Positions 1 through 5,206 of a stretch of DNA of 12,317 bases are shown one piece after another; the stretch's first letter is position 1; every line of letters starts with the position of its first letter. A model generated the notes under the pieces. The model was given only the letters and a program-made list of their open reading frames with translations. It had not been told where the DNA came from and ran no database searches. Origin of the DNA: CAZDRB01 sp964507925 (GTDB lineage: Bacteria; Patescibacteriota; Microgenomatia; UBA1400; UBA12108); NCBI GenBank assembly GCA_964507925.1, contig CAZDRB010000021.1, forward strand, positions 1 through 12,317. The letters run 5' to 3'. The translations under genes and the position numbers were made by a program.

Positions 1-438
1 TGTTCCCGGGCTCTTTGCCAGGCCCTGTGCGGCCGCGTGAGCAAAGTTGTTAGACGACCCCACAATATATGTCTCAAAAGTCAGCCTCGGATTTAAGTTG
101 TGTGATCCGGAGCCCTTGGGCTCTTGAGTAGGCCGGTCAAAAAGGGGGGCTGATCGCTCGCTTGGAGCTTTTGACATGTCCTTTCCAATCACATAGGCCA
201 GCTCTGTTTTTTTGCTGGTAATCCGCTCCACCGCGCGCTGAATCTGTCCTTGATAGCGCTGCTCGATCATGTTTTGATGATAACTTGAGGGGCAAAGAAT
301 GGTCACTAGTTGAGTCTCTCCACCAAGGCTCTCGATTGACGCGATTGTTAGGGGCTTAACCCAAGTAGAAAAATAAACCGGCGACACAGAAAGCTCAAGC
401 TCAGCTAGTACAGATTTCCAAACAGACACTATCTCCAT
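1..438 (-). CDS. dnaA: Chromosomal replication initiator DnaA (N-terminal part, cut by window edge)
   Basis: DnaA binds DnaA boxes at oriC, oligomerises as an AAA+ ATPase and opens the duplex. 146 residues are visible, starting at ATG 438. Residues 1-85 match domain I (helicase-loading/oligomerisation), with W7, the FSTWVKPL stretch (23-30) and CPSSYHQNMIEQRY (49-62). A short polar linker (about 87-113) is domain II. From N114 (NLNPRLTFETYIVGSSNNFA...) the AAA+ domain begins; Walker A lies beyond the window. The linker is short compared with many DnaA proteins. The reading frame is continuous. No Shine-Dalgarno precedes the ATG. A GATAAT hexamer ends 6 nt upstream, suggesting a leaderless transcript, and two DnaA boxes overlap that promoter, which suggests autoregulation. 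It is divergent from rpmH, the common bacterial order. Identification is secure; function is known from the family. Confidence 0.95.
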   Translation of the reverse strand, partial: MEIVSVWKSVLAELELSVSPVYFSTWVKPLTIASIESLGGETQLVTILCPSSYHQNMIEQRYQGQIQRAVERITSKKTELAYVIGKDMSKAPSERSAPLFDRPTQEPKGSGSHNLNPRLTFETYIVGSSNNFAHAAAQGLAKSPGT

Positions 439-444
439 GTCGTC

Positions 445-473
445 ATTATCCACAACTTTTCCACACCAAACAA
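445..473 (-). promoter_or_regulatory. Putative leaderless dnaA promoter overlapping a DnaA box
   Basis: Reading the minus strand, TTGTTT (473-468) and GATAAT (450-445) are separated by 17 bp. GATAAT ends 6 nt before the dnaA ATG at 438. The -10 lies within the complement of the DnaA box at 446-454, so DnaA binding would occlude it. The -35 match is only moderate, and assignment rests on the -10 and the geometry shared with other genes here. Confidence 0.5.
446..465 (+). promoter_or_regulatory. Two tandem DnaA boxes (candidate oriC / dnaA autoregulatory site)
   Basis: TTATCCACA at 446-454 is a perfect match to the DnaA-box consensus TTATNCACA. TTTTCCACA at 457-465 is a one-mismatch copy in the same orientation, 11 bp (about one helical turn) away. 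They sit in the dnaA-rpmH spacer just upstream of dnaA, and the spacer becomes AT-rich at about 500-555. Placement is typical of an origin or of DnaA autorepression. Two boxes alone do not prove an origin, because the dnaA 3' flank is outside the window. Confidence 0.7.
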
Positions 474-495
474 TAGATCATTTCTGTCTCCAACC

Positions 496-524
496 GTGAC
501 AAATACCCTCTCTCTTGATACAAT
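496..524 (+). promoter_or_regulatory. Putative sigma70-type promoter of the rpmH operon
   Basis: GTGACA (496-501) and TACAAT (519-524) are 17 bp apart, and the -10 has an extended TGa element at 516-518. Transcription would start near 531, giving a leader of about 29 nt. An alternative pair, TTGATA (515-520) and TATAAA (540-545) with a 19-bp spacer, overlaps it. Either would drive rpmH and the genes behind it. Confidence 0.55.
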
Positions 525-559
525 AGATAAACTATTAGCTATAAACCATAAGCCAGATC
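518..559 (+). repeat. Degenerate heptanucleotide array in the rpmH leader
   Basis: Six consecutive 7-bp units end exactly at the rpmH start codon: ATACAAT (518), AGATAAA (525), CTATTAG (532), CTATAAA (539), CCATAAG (546), CCAGATC (553). The middle units follow a CYATNAR pattern, the same style as the CCATCAA units before yidC. Degeneracy is high, so on its own the array would be weak; it gains weight from the other 7-bp arrays in the window. Confidence 0.5.
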
Positions 560-694
560 ATGAAAAGAACCTATCAACCCAAAAAGACCAAAAGAAGGCG
601 TGTTCACGGATTTCTCGCGCGCATGTCCAGCCACAAAGGCCGCCTCGTCATCAAGAGGCGCCGCTCCTCGGGCCGCGCTCGCCTCACTGTATAA
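560..694 (+). CDS. rpmH: 50S ribosomal protein bL34
   Basis: Small, highly basic protein of the large ribosomal subunit. The 44 residues begin MKRTYQPKKTKRRRVHGFLA and end SSGRARLTV, with the HGF-ARM core (residues 16-22). Length and sequence are canonical for bL34, although the gene is short enough to be missed by length-filtered gene finders. It is divergent from dnaA and first in the rpmH-rnpA-yidD-yidC-khpB cluster; rnpA starts 7 nt after its stop. No Shine-Dalgarno is visible before the ATG; a 7-bp repeat array fills the leader. Confidence 0.97.
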   Translation: MKRTYQPKKTKRRRVHGFLARMSSHKGRLVIKRRRSSGRARLTV

Positions 695-701
695 TAAACA
701 A

Positions 702-1034
702 ATGATTCCCAAGGTCAGCAAGTTTCCTCTTAGAACCGAGCTTGTCGCCTTCCGCGCCCGCGCAAAAAAAAACACCTCCCCGCTTACTACTTGCTACTGG
801 CTCCCCTCCACCAAGCCATCTAGGCTCTCCGTCATCATTCCCAAAAAGTTAAACAAACTCACAACCACCAGAAACTGGCTCAAGAGACTCACTTACGACG
901 CCCTTTGGTCAAGAATTAAAGACCAGCAACTAGACTGTGTAATTATCTTTAAGCCCCTACCACTCAAAAAATCGCCCTCAGTCAAAGCTCAAATCAACTC
1001 TGAATTGAAAAATTTAACAATTAAAATTAAATGA
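702..1034 (+). CDS. rnpA: Ribonuclease P protein component
   Basis: Protein cofactor of RNase P, which removes the 5' leader of pre-tRNAs; it binds the leader and supports the catalytic RNA. The 110-aa protein is of usual size and strongly basic. The family signature RNxxKR appears as RNWLKR at residues 57-62, preceded by the RLSVIIPKKLNK strand-loop (41-52). The N-terminal 30 residues are divergent. ATG 702 was chosen because it lies 7 nt after the rpmH stop; a longer in-frame extension to 600 would overlap most of rpmH and has no family support. The stop overlaps the yidD start (ATGA, 1031-1034), implying translational coupling. The C-terminal residues (LKNLTIKIK) are encoded in AT-rich repetitive DNA unlike the rest of the gene. 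Confidence 0.93.
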   Translation: MIPKVSKFPLRTELVAFRARAKKNTSPLTTCYWLPSTKPSRLSVIIPKKLNKLTTTRNWLKRLTYDALWSRIKDQQLDCVIIFKPLPLKKSPSVKAQINSELKNLTIKIK

Positions 1035-1046
1035 AAATTGTAAATT
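1003..1046 (+). repeat. AATT-rich low-complexity stretch at the rnpA/yidD junction
   Basis: AATT recurs at 1003, 1011, 1019, 1025, 1036 and 1043 (spacings 8, 8, 6, 11, 7). It encodes the last residues of RnpA and the first of YidD. The 9-mer TGTAAATTG also occurs just upstream of the RNase HI start (5179-5187), another AATT-rich patch. The spacing is irregular, so this is a composition island rather than a clean array. Confidence 0.4.
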
Positions 1047-1261
1047 GGAGCTTGAAAATTACCAAAACCATCGCCCACAACCTCGGACTTTCGACGGGCA
1101 AATGTCGATACTCTCCAACCTGTAGTGTTTACTGTAAACAAGCCCTCCAAAACCACGGGCCCCTTCTTGGCTCTTGGTTATCCCTCAAAAGACTGCTAAA
1201 ATGTCACCCATGGTCTCAGGGCGGATTTGATCCCGTTCCTCCATCAACCATCAACCAATAG
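1031..1261 (+). CDS. yidD: Membrane protein insertion efficiency factor YidD
   Basis: Small membrane-associated protein that assists YidC-dependent insertion. The 76 residues carry the whole family signature: CRYSPTCSVYCKQAL (25-39), HG (42-43), LKRLLKCHPWSQGGFDPVP (52-70). Conserved cysteines are C25, C31 and C58, with an additional C35. The N-terminal residues 1-20 form a short amphipathic/hydrophobic helix. The gene is coupled to rnpA by a 4-nt ATGA overlap and lies 9 nt before yidC, the standard order. The last residues (PPSTINQ) come from a CCATCAA repeat that runs on into the yidC leader. Confidence 0.95.
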   Translation: MKIVNWSLKITKTIAHNLGLSTGKCRYSPTCSVYCKQALQNHGPLLGSWLSLKRLLKCHPWSQGGFDPVPPSTINQ

Positions 1262-1275
1262 CCATCAACTATGTA
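1241..1275 (+). repeat. Heptanucleotide array at the yidD/yidC junction
   Basis: Five 7-bp units: CCATCAA (1241), CCATCAA (1248), CCAATAG (1255), CCATCAA (1262), CTATGTA (1269). Three are identical. The array covers the yidD C-terminus and stop and runs into the yidC start codon (1271). The unit resembles those in the rpmH leader. Confidence 0.7.
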
Positions 1276-2023
1276 CCACAACTTAATTTATCAACCAATT
1301 CTCAACACCCTTCTCTGGTTGTACGGCGTCCTCGGCAACAATCTTGGCCTGGCGATAATTTTTTTAACCCTTATTGTTCGCGGTATTTTGATTCCTTTTA
1401 CCCTCCCCCAACTTAAGTCAGCCAAAAAAATCGCCGCCCTCAAACCAGAGCTAGATGCCCTTAAAAAAAAGCACGGACACGACCCCAAGCTTTTTCAGCA
1501 AAAACAAGTTGAGTTTTACAAAACCCACAACGTCAACCCAGCTGCCGGCTGCCTTCCCTTTATCACCCAGTTTATCGTGCTTATCGCCCTATATCAGGTC
1601 TTTATGAACTCGCTCGGAAACGGCGCCCTCGGCTCAGGCGTGAGCACTGTCTTTTTTTGGTGGGACTTGGCTACAAAAGACTCAACCTATGCCCTACCAA
1701 TTCTTGCGGGCGTCATTCAGCTCGTTATGTCCCTTGCCCTCCTCCCGGCGATCGAAAATGAGCCAGAAAAGCGCAAAGGCACCAAGGCTCAAAAAGAAGA
1801 CATTGCCGACATGGCTCAAAGCATGCAGCAGCAAATGGTTTTTATGATGCCGGTTATGACCGTAATTTTTTCTCTCCAGTTTCCCTCTGGCCTCGCCCTA
1901 TACTGGGTCATTAGCACCGCCTTTTCTCTAGTTCAGCAACTCGTAATCTCGGGCCCTGGAGGCCTTCTTCGTTATCAGAAAAAATTTCTAAAACTAATTG
2001 GAGGTAAACATGCAGCCAAATGA
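1271..2023 (+). CDS. yidC: Membrane protein insertase YidC/Oxa1 family
   Basis: Inserts and folds membrane proteins, alone or with SecYEG. The 250-aa protein is the short form without the large periplasmic P1 domain of Gram-negative YidC, close in size to Bacillus SpoIIIJ/Oxa1. A first membrane helix (about 13-46) contains the essential positively charged residue of the hydrophilic groove (R37 in LIVRGILIPFTLPQLKS). A cytosolic helical hairpin follows (about 47-88), then NPAAGCLPFITQF (89-101), a hydrophobic segment at 141-160, and the C-terminal pair ending FPSGLALYWVISTAFSLVQQ (204-223). No lipoprotein signal is visible. ATG 1271 follows a repeat array with no Shine-Dalgarno. The 3' end overlaps khpB by 14 nt, and its GGK codons double as that gene's ribosome-binding site. 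Confidence 0.96.
   Translation: MYHNLIYQPILNTLLWLYGVLGNNLGLAIIFLTLIVRGILIPFTLPQLKSAKKIAALKPELDALKKKHGHDPKLFQQKQVEFYKTHNVNPAAGCLPFITQFIVLIALYQVFMNSLGNGALGSGVSTVFFWWDLATKDSTYALPILAGVIQLVMSLALLPAIENEPEKRKGTKAQKEDIADMAQSMQQQMVFMMPVMTVIFSLQFPSGLALYWVISTAFSLVQQLVISGPGGLLRYQKKFLKLIGGKHAAK
2000..2005 (+). promoter_or_regulatory. Strong Shine-Dalgarno (GGAGGT) deciding the khpB start
   Basis: GGAGGT lies inside the last codons of yidC, 4 nt upstream of ATG 2010. It fixes the khpB start at 2010 rather than the in-frame TTG at 1998. It is the only strong Shine-Dalgarno I see in front of any gene in this window. Confidence 0.85.
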
Positions 2024-2462
2024 TTTGGTCAAAATTCATACGCTACTTGAGCCCTTTGAGATTACTTCAGACCAGATTCAGGTCGAAGAAACCGAAGAAC
2101 TAATTAAGATCTCGATCAACATGGGCGAAGAGGAGGCCGGTCGCCTAATCGGTCGATTTGCTCAAACCCTTGACTCACTTCAGCTCGTCCTCTCGCTTAT
2201 GCTCAATCAAAATCGAGAGCGAAGGCACGTTCTTCTTGACGTAGCTGGCTACAGACAGCGCCGCCTCGAAACGCTCGAGGCCATGGTTTCTGGAGCCAAG
2301 GAGCAAATTACTAGAACTGGGGCCCCCTGTGCTCTTCCCCCTCTTTCTTCGACCGAAAGGCGCCAAGTTCACCTCATGCTTCAAGACGATGAAAACTTCA
2401 CAACCTATTCCGAAGGAGAGGGTCAAGCTCGCCGACTCTACGTGGCTCCAAAAAGTGCCTAA
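2010..2462 (+). CDS. khpB: KH-R3H RNA-binding protein KhpB (Jag/SpoIIIJ-associated)
   Basis: Single-stranded nucleic acid-binding protein normally encoded next to yidC; in Firmicutes KhpB works with KhpA in post-transcriptional control of division and envelope genes. The 150 residues contain a KH-like domain (about 28-80, GRLIGRFAQTLDSLQLVL at 44-61) and an R3H domain (about 85-147). The latter has ERRQVHLML (R117-x3-H121) and TYSEGEGQARRLYVAP (132-147). The Jag_N domain of Firmicutes homologues is absent. The KH GXXG loop reads G48-R-F-A51, lacking the second glycine. The start is set by GGAGGT; the gene overlaps yidC by 14 nt. Confidence 0.93.
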   Translation: MQPNDLVKIHTLLEPFEITSDQIQVEETEELIKISINMGEEEAGRLIGRFAQTLDSLQLVLSLMLNQNRERRHVLLDVAGYRQRRLETLEAMVSGAKEQITRTGAPCALPPLSSTERRQVHLMLQDDENFTTYSEGEGQARRLYVAPKSA

Positions 2463-3591
2463 GGCACTTGCCGGCCTAATTATCTTTTTCTCCGCCACCC
2501 AACTCGGTTATCACTTCTGGCCAGAATCTAGTCTGGTTTATGGAATCAGGGTCGACTACCTGGCGCCCACAATCTACTTCTTAGACCTCCTAATTATTTT
2601 GTATCTCGGCATCAAGGCCCGATCCATGCGCCCATACTCTATACCCCATACTCTATACCCCCTGATCCCCATTGCCTTGGTTAACCTCCTGTTCTCAGCC
2701 AATCCTCTCGCCTCTCTCTTTTGGTCTCTCCGCCTCCTGCTCTACCTCGCCTTTTTTGCTTCACTCAAAATATCGCCGCGCTCTCTCGCCAAAATTCTCT
2801 CCGCGGCCGTCATTTTTCAGGTCTTCCTCGCTGGCCTACAAGTATTCTCTGGCCACTCGCTCGGCGGGATATTTACTTGGCTCGGAGAAAGCGTGGTCGC
2901 TGTGGGGAGCCCTGGGATCGCCACCGCCTCGCTTTTTGGTCAGACCGCCCTTCGCTCATACGCGACCTTTGGTCACCCCAACGCGCTGGCTGGCTGGCTT
3001 GTAGCTTGTTTTCTAATACTCGCCCAAACCACTCGGAGCCGATGGCCATTCACGACCCTCGTAATTGTCGGCGTCCTCCTAACTCAGTCTCGCTCGGGAA
3101 TGCTCGCGCTTTTTGGCTTGGCCATTCCCCTTTTTCTTGTCAAAACCATTAAATTTCGCCTCCTCTATTTTGTCCTCATACTCTATACGCTATACGCCAT
3201 ACCCAATACTTTCTCTCCCGCGCGCTCGGATCGTTCCTTAACAGAGCGGCTCAAGTTCCAGGAGCTATCGCTCAAAGCACTCAATAACTATCCCGTCTTT
3301 GGTGCCGGCGCCCAGGCCAGCATCTCGACCTATCCTCTTTTGTCTCGAGATGGCGGGCTCGCCCCCATCCTCCAGCCCGACCACAACTCCTTTACCCTTT
3401 TTCTCTCTTGGTTCGGCGTCTTCGGAGTTCTCGCTATTCTCTTCATCTTGCGTGCACACTCTATGCCCCATACTCTATACCCATTACTCCCAATAATTCC
3501 CCTTCTCCTCCTCGACCACTACCTCCTCACCTCCCCCCAGGGTCTATTTATCCTCCTTCTGTACCTGAGAACATCATTGACAAACCTATAA
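2389..3591 (+). CDS. O-antigen ligase / Wzy polymerase-like polytopic membrane protein
   Basis: Probably polymerises or ligates lipid-linked surface glycan at the outer face of the membrane (Wzy_C/WaaL superfamily). The 400 residues have about 10-12 hydrophobic segments. Family-type motifs are LGYHFWPESSLVYGIRVDYLAP (39-60), TFGHPNALAGWL (193-204), LTQSRSGMLAL (231-241), NYPVFGAGAQ (300-309), LQPDHNSFTLFLSWFGVFGVL (328-348) and DHYLLTSPQG (376-385). Start: ATG 2389 overlaps khpB by 74 nt; an in-frame GTG at 2455 (8-nt overlap) would also keep the first helix; the ATG at 2329 is too far upstream. No Shine-Dalgarno at either. Three 7-bp repeat arrays lie in the gene (2632-2659, 3175-3209, 3454-3495) and encode PYSIPHTLYPLIP-like runs. 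Polymerase versus ligase cannot be decided here; the nearby flippase supports a surface-glycan role. Confidence 0.82.
   Translation: MKTSQPIPKERVKLADSTWLQKVPKALAGLIIFFSATQLGYHFWPESSLVYGIRVDYLAPTIYFLDLLIILYLGIKARSMRPYSIPHTLYPLIPIALVNLLFSANPLASLFWSLRLLLYLAFFASLKISPRSLAKILSAAVIFQVFLAGLQVFSGHSLGGIFTWLGESVVAVGSPGIATASLFGQTALRSYATFGHPNALAGWLVACFLILAQTTRSRWPFTTLVIVGVLLTQSRSGMLALFGLAIPLFLVKTIKFRLLYFVLILYTLYAIPNTFSPARSDRSLTERLKFQELSLKALNNYPVFGAGAQASISTYPLLSRDGGLAPILQPDHNSFTLFLSWFGVFGVLAILFILRAHSMPHTLYPLLPIIPLLLLDHYLLTSPQGLFILLLYLRTSLTNL
2632..2659 (+). repeat. Heptanucleotide array 1 inside the wzy-like gene
   Basis: CCATACT (2632), CTATACC (2639), then the same two units again (2646, 2653), giving a perfect 14-bp direct repeat. 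Because 14 is not divisible by 3, the two copies are read in different frames (PYSIP and PHTLYP), so the repetition is at DNA level. A near copy, CCATGCG, precedes at 2624. Confidence 0.85.
3175..3209 (+). repeat. Heptanucleotide array 2 inside the wzy-like gene
   Basis: Five exact 7-bp periods each ending in ATAC: CTCATAC (3175), TCTATAC (3182), GCTATAC (3189), GCCATAC (3196), CCAATAC (3203). It encodes roughly residues 263-274, a hydrophobic segment ending in a loop. Confidence 0.8.
3454..3495 (+). repeat. Heptanucleotide array 3 inside the wzy-like gene
   Basis: Units GCACACT (3454), CTATGCC (3461), CCATACT (3468), CTATACC (3475), CATTACT (3482), CCCAATA (3489). The central 14-mer is identical to array 1 and here is read in the PHTLYP frame. 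It lies between the last hydrophobic segments of the protein (about residues 356-370). Confidence 0.75.
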
Positions 3592-3606
3592 TATTATTTA
3601 TATAAT
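3577..3606 (+). promoter_or_regulatory. Near-perfect consensus sigma70 promoter
   Basis: TTGACA (3577-3582) and TATAAT (3601-3606) both match consensus exactly, with an 18-bp, very AT-rich spacer. The -35 lies inside the last codons of the wzy-like gene. The predicted start site is about 3613, at or next to ATG 3614, so the transcript would be leaderless or nearly so. It is the strongest-looking promoter in the window. Confidence 0.85.
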
Positions 3607-3613
3607 ACAAATT

Positions 3614-3937
3614 ATGGCGAGCACAATGAAAGTAAAAGAAGTACACATTCAAAGTGGAATTGCAGAGCAGGGTCCACCTCTCGAGGTCAGGTTGAATGGG
3701 GGAACTATTTTAGAGATGAGTTTTAAAGAAGCTGCCACGAGCAACTATACCATCGGAGAAATATTAGAGCTCTTACAAGAGGCGGGACTGGACGCCCACT
3801 ACATCTTATTTCCTATTCCCACAAACACGCCGCTTAACTCCAGAATAACCCTCCTACCAGGAACACATCAGGTCATACATCGTCGCGGCTGGATTGATTT
3901 TCCAGAATCTGCTTTTCAATACAGCCAGGCCAAATAG
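3614..3937 (+). CDS. Small conserved-looking protein of unknown function, possible beta-grasp fold
   Basis: I do not recognise the family. The 107 residues are soluble, with no signal peptide or membrane segment. Visible layout is strand (6-14, KVKEVHIQS), strand pair with a GG turn (23-36, LEVRLNGGTILEMSF), helix (46-56, IGEILELLQEA), strand (62-67), strand (77-91, SRITLLPGTHQVIHR) and a C-terminal tail. Two N-terminal strands followed by a helix and more strands resembles ubiquitin-like beta-grasp proteins; this is inference from pattern only. The tail lacks a diglycine. The start could be ATG 3614 or ATG 3626. It has its own near-perfect promoter and sits between the wzy-like and flippase genes, suggesting high expression of a small protein. 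Coding looks real: uninterrupted frame and sensible amino acid composition. Confidence 0.7.
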   Translation: MASTMKVKEVHIQSGIAEQGPPLEVRLNGGTILEMSFKEAATSNYTIGEILELLQEAGLDAHYILFPIPTNTPLNSRITLLPGTHQVIHRRGWIDFPESAFQYSQAK

Positions 3938-3967
3938 TTTTTCCTCGATCTTTTCAAATGCTAAACT
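3938..3967 (+). promoter_or_regulatory. Putative leaderless promoter of the flippase gene
   Basis: An extended -10, TGcTAAACT (3959-3967), ends 6 nt before ATG 3974. A weak T-rich -35 (TTTTTC, 3938-3943) lies 18 bp upstream. It lies entirely in the 36-bp gap after the preceding stop. No Shine-Dalgarno is present. Confidence 0.5.
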
Positions 3968-3973
3968 ACCCTC

Positions 3974-5167
3974 ATGCTCAAAAAGGTCGCTAGCAATACC
4001 ATTGCCCAGCTCCTGGCCAAATTCGTCGGCGCGGGCCTGACTTTTTTAACCACAGCCATCATTATTCGTCTTTCTGGCCCCGCGATCTTTGGCGACTTAA
4101 CCAAGTCTCTGGTCTTGATTGCCGTCGCGTTTTCGGCTATCGATTTTGGCTTAAACGCCGCAGTCGTGCGCGACCTCGCCGGCAGCCGGAACCAGGCGAG
4201 GCACATGGGAGACTTGATCTCGACCCGATTTCTCCTGTCGCTCCTGGCAGTAGTTCTCACAAACGCTCTTGTCTTCGCCCTTCCTGGAGGCTACACCCCC
4301 ACACTCAAATCAGTTTTTTGGCTTGGCTCACTCGCAATTATCTTTCAGGGCATCTACACCTCAGTTAACGCCTGGTTCCAGTATCAAGAAAACTACTGGC
4401 GCTCTGCCGCCTCGTCAATCGGAGGCACCCTCCTTGGGGCAAGTCTCACGGCCTATTATGCTTTTTATGATCCGACGCTCGCCAACTTTCTCCTGGCAAC
4501 TACGCTGGGCTACGCTCTCATGGCCACCCTTTCCCTCGTGCTCGCTCGCGGCTCATTCACCATTACTATCTCGCTCCACCGGACCGCTCTCCTTATCAAA
4601 GGCTCACTTGTCTTGGGCGCGATCCTCCTGGCCTCGATCACGGCGAGCAAGCTAGACACGATTATTCTCGGAGTCTATAGGAGCTCGGCCGAGGTCGGCC
4701 AGTATGGTTTTAGCTATCGTATTTTTGATGTGCTTCTCGTATTCCCGGTCTTTATCATGAACTCCCTGTATCCTCGCTTAATCAAGCTCGATTCCGCCAA
4801 AGCGCGCACGTTGGTCCGGGGCGCCCTTGCCCCGCTCGGACTTTTTGGCCTCCTCCTCGCTTCACTAGCCTGGGGCATCTCTCCCATGCTTCTCTATATT
4901 CGCCCCGAACTCACGCTCTCAGCCACAGTTCTCAGGGTTCTTGCCCTCTTCCTTCCCCTTTTTTTCTTATCTGCGCCCCTGATGTGGCAGCTCATCGCCG
5001 AAAAAAAAGAAATCAAGCTCCTCAGGATCTACGTGCTCGCCGCTCTCCTCAACCTGGTTCTTAATCTCATCTTTGTTCCAAGCTCAGGCGCCCTCGCTGC
5101 CGCCATGGTTACTGGGGCAACCGAGCTGTTCATTCTTCTGTCCCTGTTATACTATTCAAGAAATTAA
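3974..5167 (+). CDS. Wzx-type oligosaccharide flippase (MATE/MVF superfamily)
   Basis: Expected to flip undecaprenyl-linked oligosaccharides across the cytoplasmic membrane for surface glycan assembly. The 397-aa protein is almost wholly hydrophobic, with about a dozen helices. The N-terminus (NTIAQLLAKFVGAGLTFLTTAIIIRLSGPAIFGD..., with IDFGLNAAVVRDLAG near residues 56-70) is typical of polysaccharide biosynthesis/export proteins. A central ASKLDTIILGVYRSSAEVGQYGFSYRIFD stretch resembles the family's internal second half. It is shorter than many Wzx proteins (about 420-500 aa), so the last helices may be reduced. Context: same strand as the wzy-like gene 1.6 kb upstream, with no glycosyltransferases in the window, so the glycan itself is unknown. 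The start has leaderless-promoter geometry. Confidence 0.88.
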   Translation: MLKKVASNTIAQLLAKFVGAGLTFLTTAIIIRLSGPAIFGDLTKSLVLIAVAFSAIDFGLNAAVVRDLAGSRNQARHMGDLISTRFLLSLLAVVLTNALVFALPGGYTPTLKSVFWLGSLAIIFQGIYTSVNAWFQYQENYWRSAASSIGGTLLGASLTAYYAFYDPTLANFLLATTLGYALMATLSLVLARGSFTITISLHRTALLIKGSLVLGAILLASITASKLDTIILGVYRSSAEVGQYGFSYRIFDVLLVFPVFIMNSLYPRLIKLDSAKARTLVRGALAPLGLFGLLLASLAWGISPMLLYIRPELTLSATVLRVLALFLPLFFLSAPLMWQLIAEKKEIKLLRIYVLAALLNLVLNLIFVPSSGALAAAMVTGATELFILLSLLYYSRN

Positions 5168-5171
5168 AAAG

Positions 5172-5206
5172 CCATAAATGTAAATTGCAAATTAAAAATT
5201 ATGAAA
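5172..5206 (+). repeat. AT-rich heptanucleotide array over the RNase HI start
   Basis: Units CCATAAA (5172), TGTAAAT (5179), TGCAAAT (5186), TAAAAAT (5193), TATGAAA (5200); the last contains the start codon. The pattern TGNAAAT recurs every 7 bp. It shares TGTAAATTG with the AATT-rich patch at the rnpA/yidD junction. No clear Shine-Dalgarno; a TAAATT at 5181-5186 might serve as a -10, weakly supported. Confidence 0.5.

Noticed and set aside
1..438. Apparent frameshift in dnaA between domain I and the AAA+ domain
   Set aside because: A careful second reading of the run of A residues at 139-143 restored one continuous frame of 146 codons from ATG 438.
600..701. Longer rnpA start overlapping rpmH
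   Set aside because: The extension covers bL34 in another frame and matches nothing in RnpA; ATG 702 sits 7 nt after the rpmH stop.
1998..2009. TTG start for khpB
   Set aside because: It lies before and inside the GGAGGT ribosome-binding site, which points to ATG 2010.
2672..3152. Open frames of 110 and 143 aa on the plus strand within the wzy-like gene
   Set aside because: They are alternative-frame readings of membrane-protein codons with no stand-alone start signal; the wzy-like frame carries the family motifs.
2632..3495. The short repeats as a CRISPR array
   Set aside because: Units are 7 bp, directly adjacent and inside a coding gene; there are no 25-35 bp repeats, spacers or cas genes.
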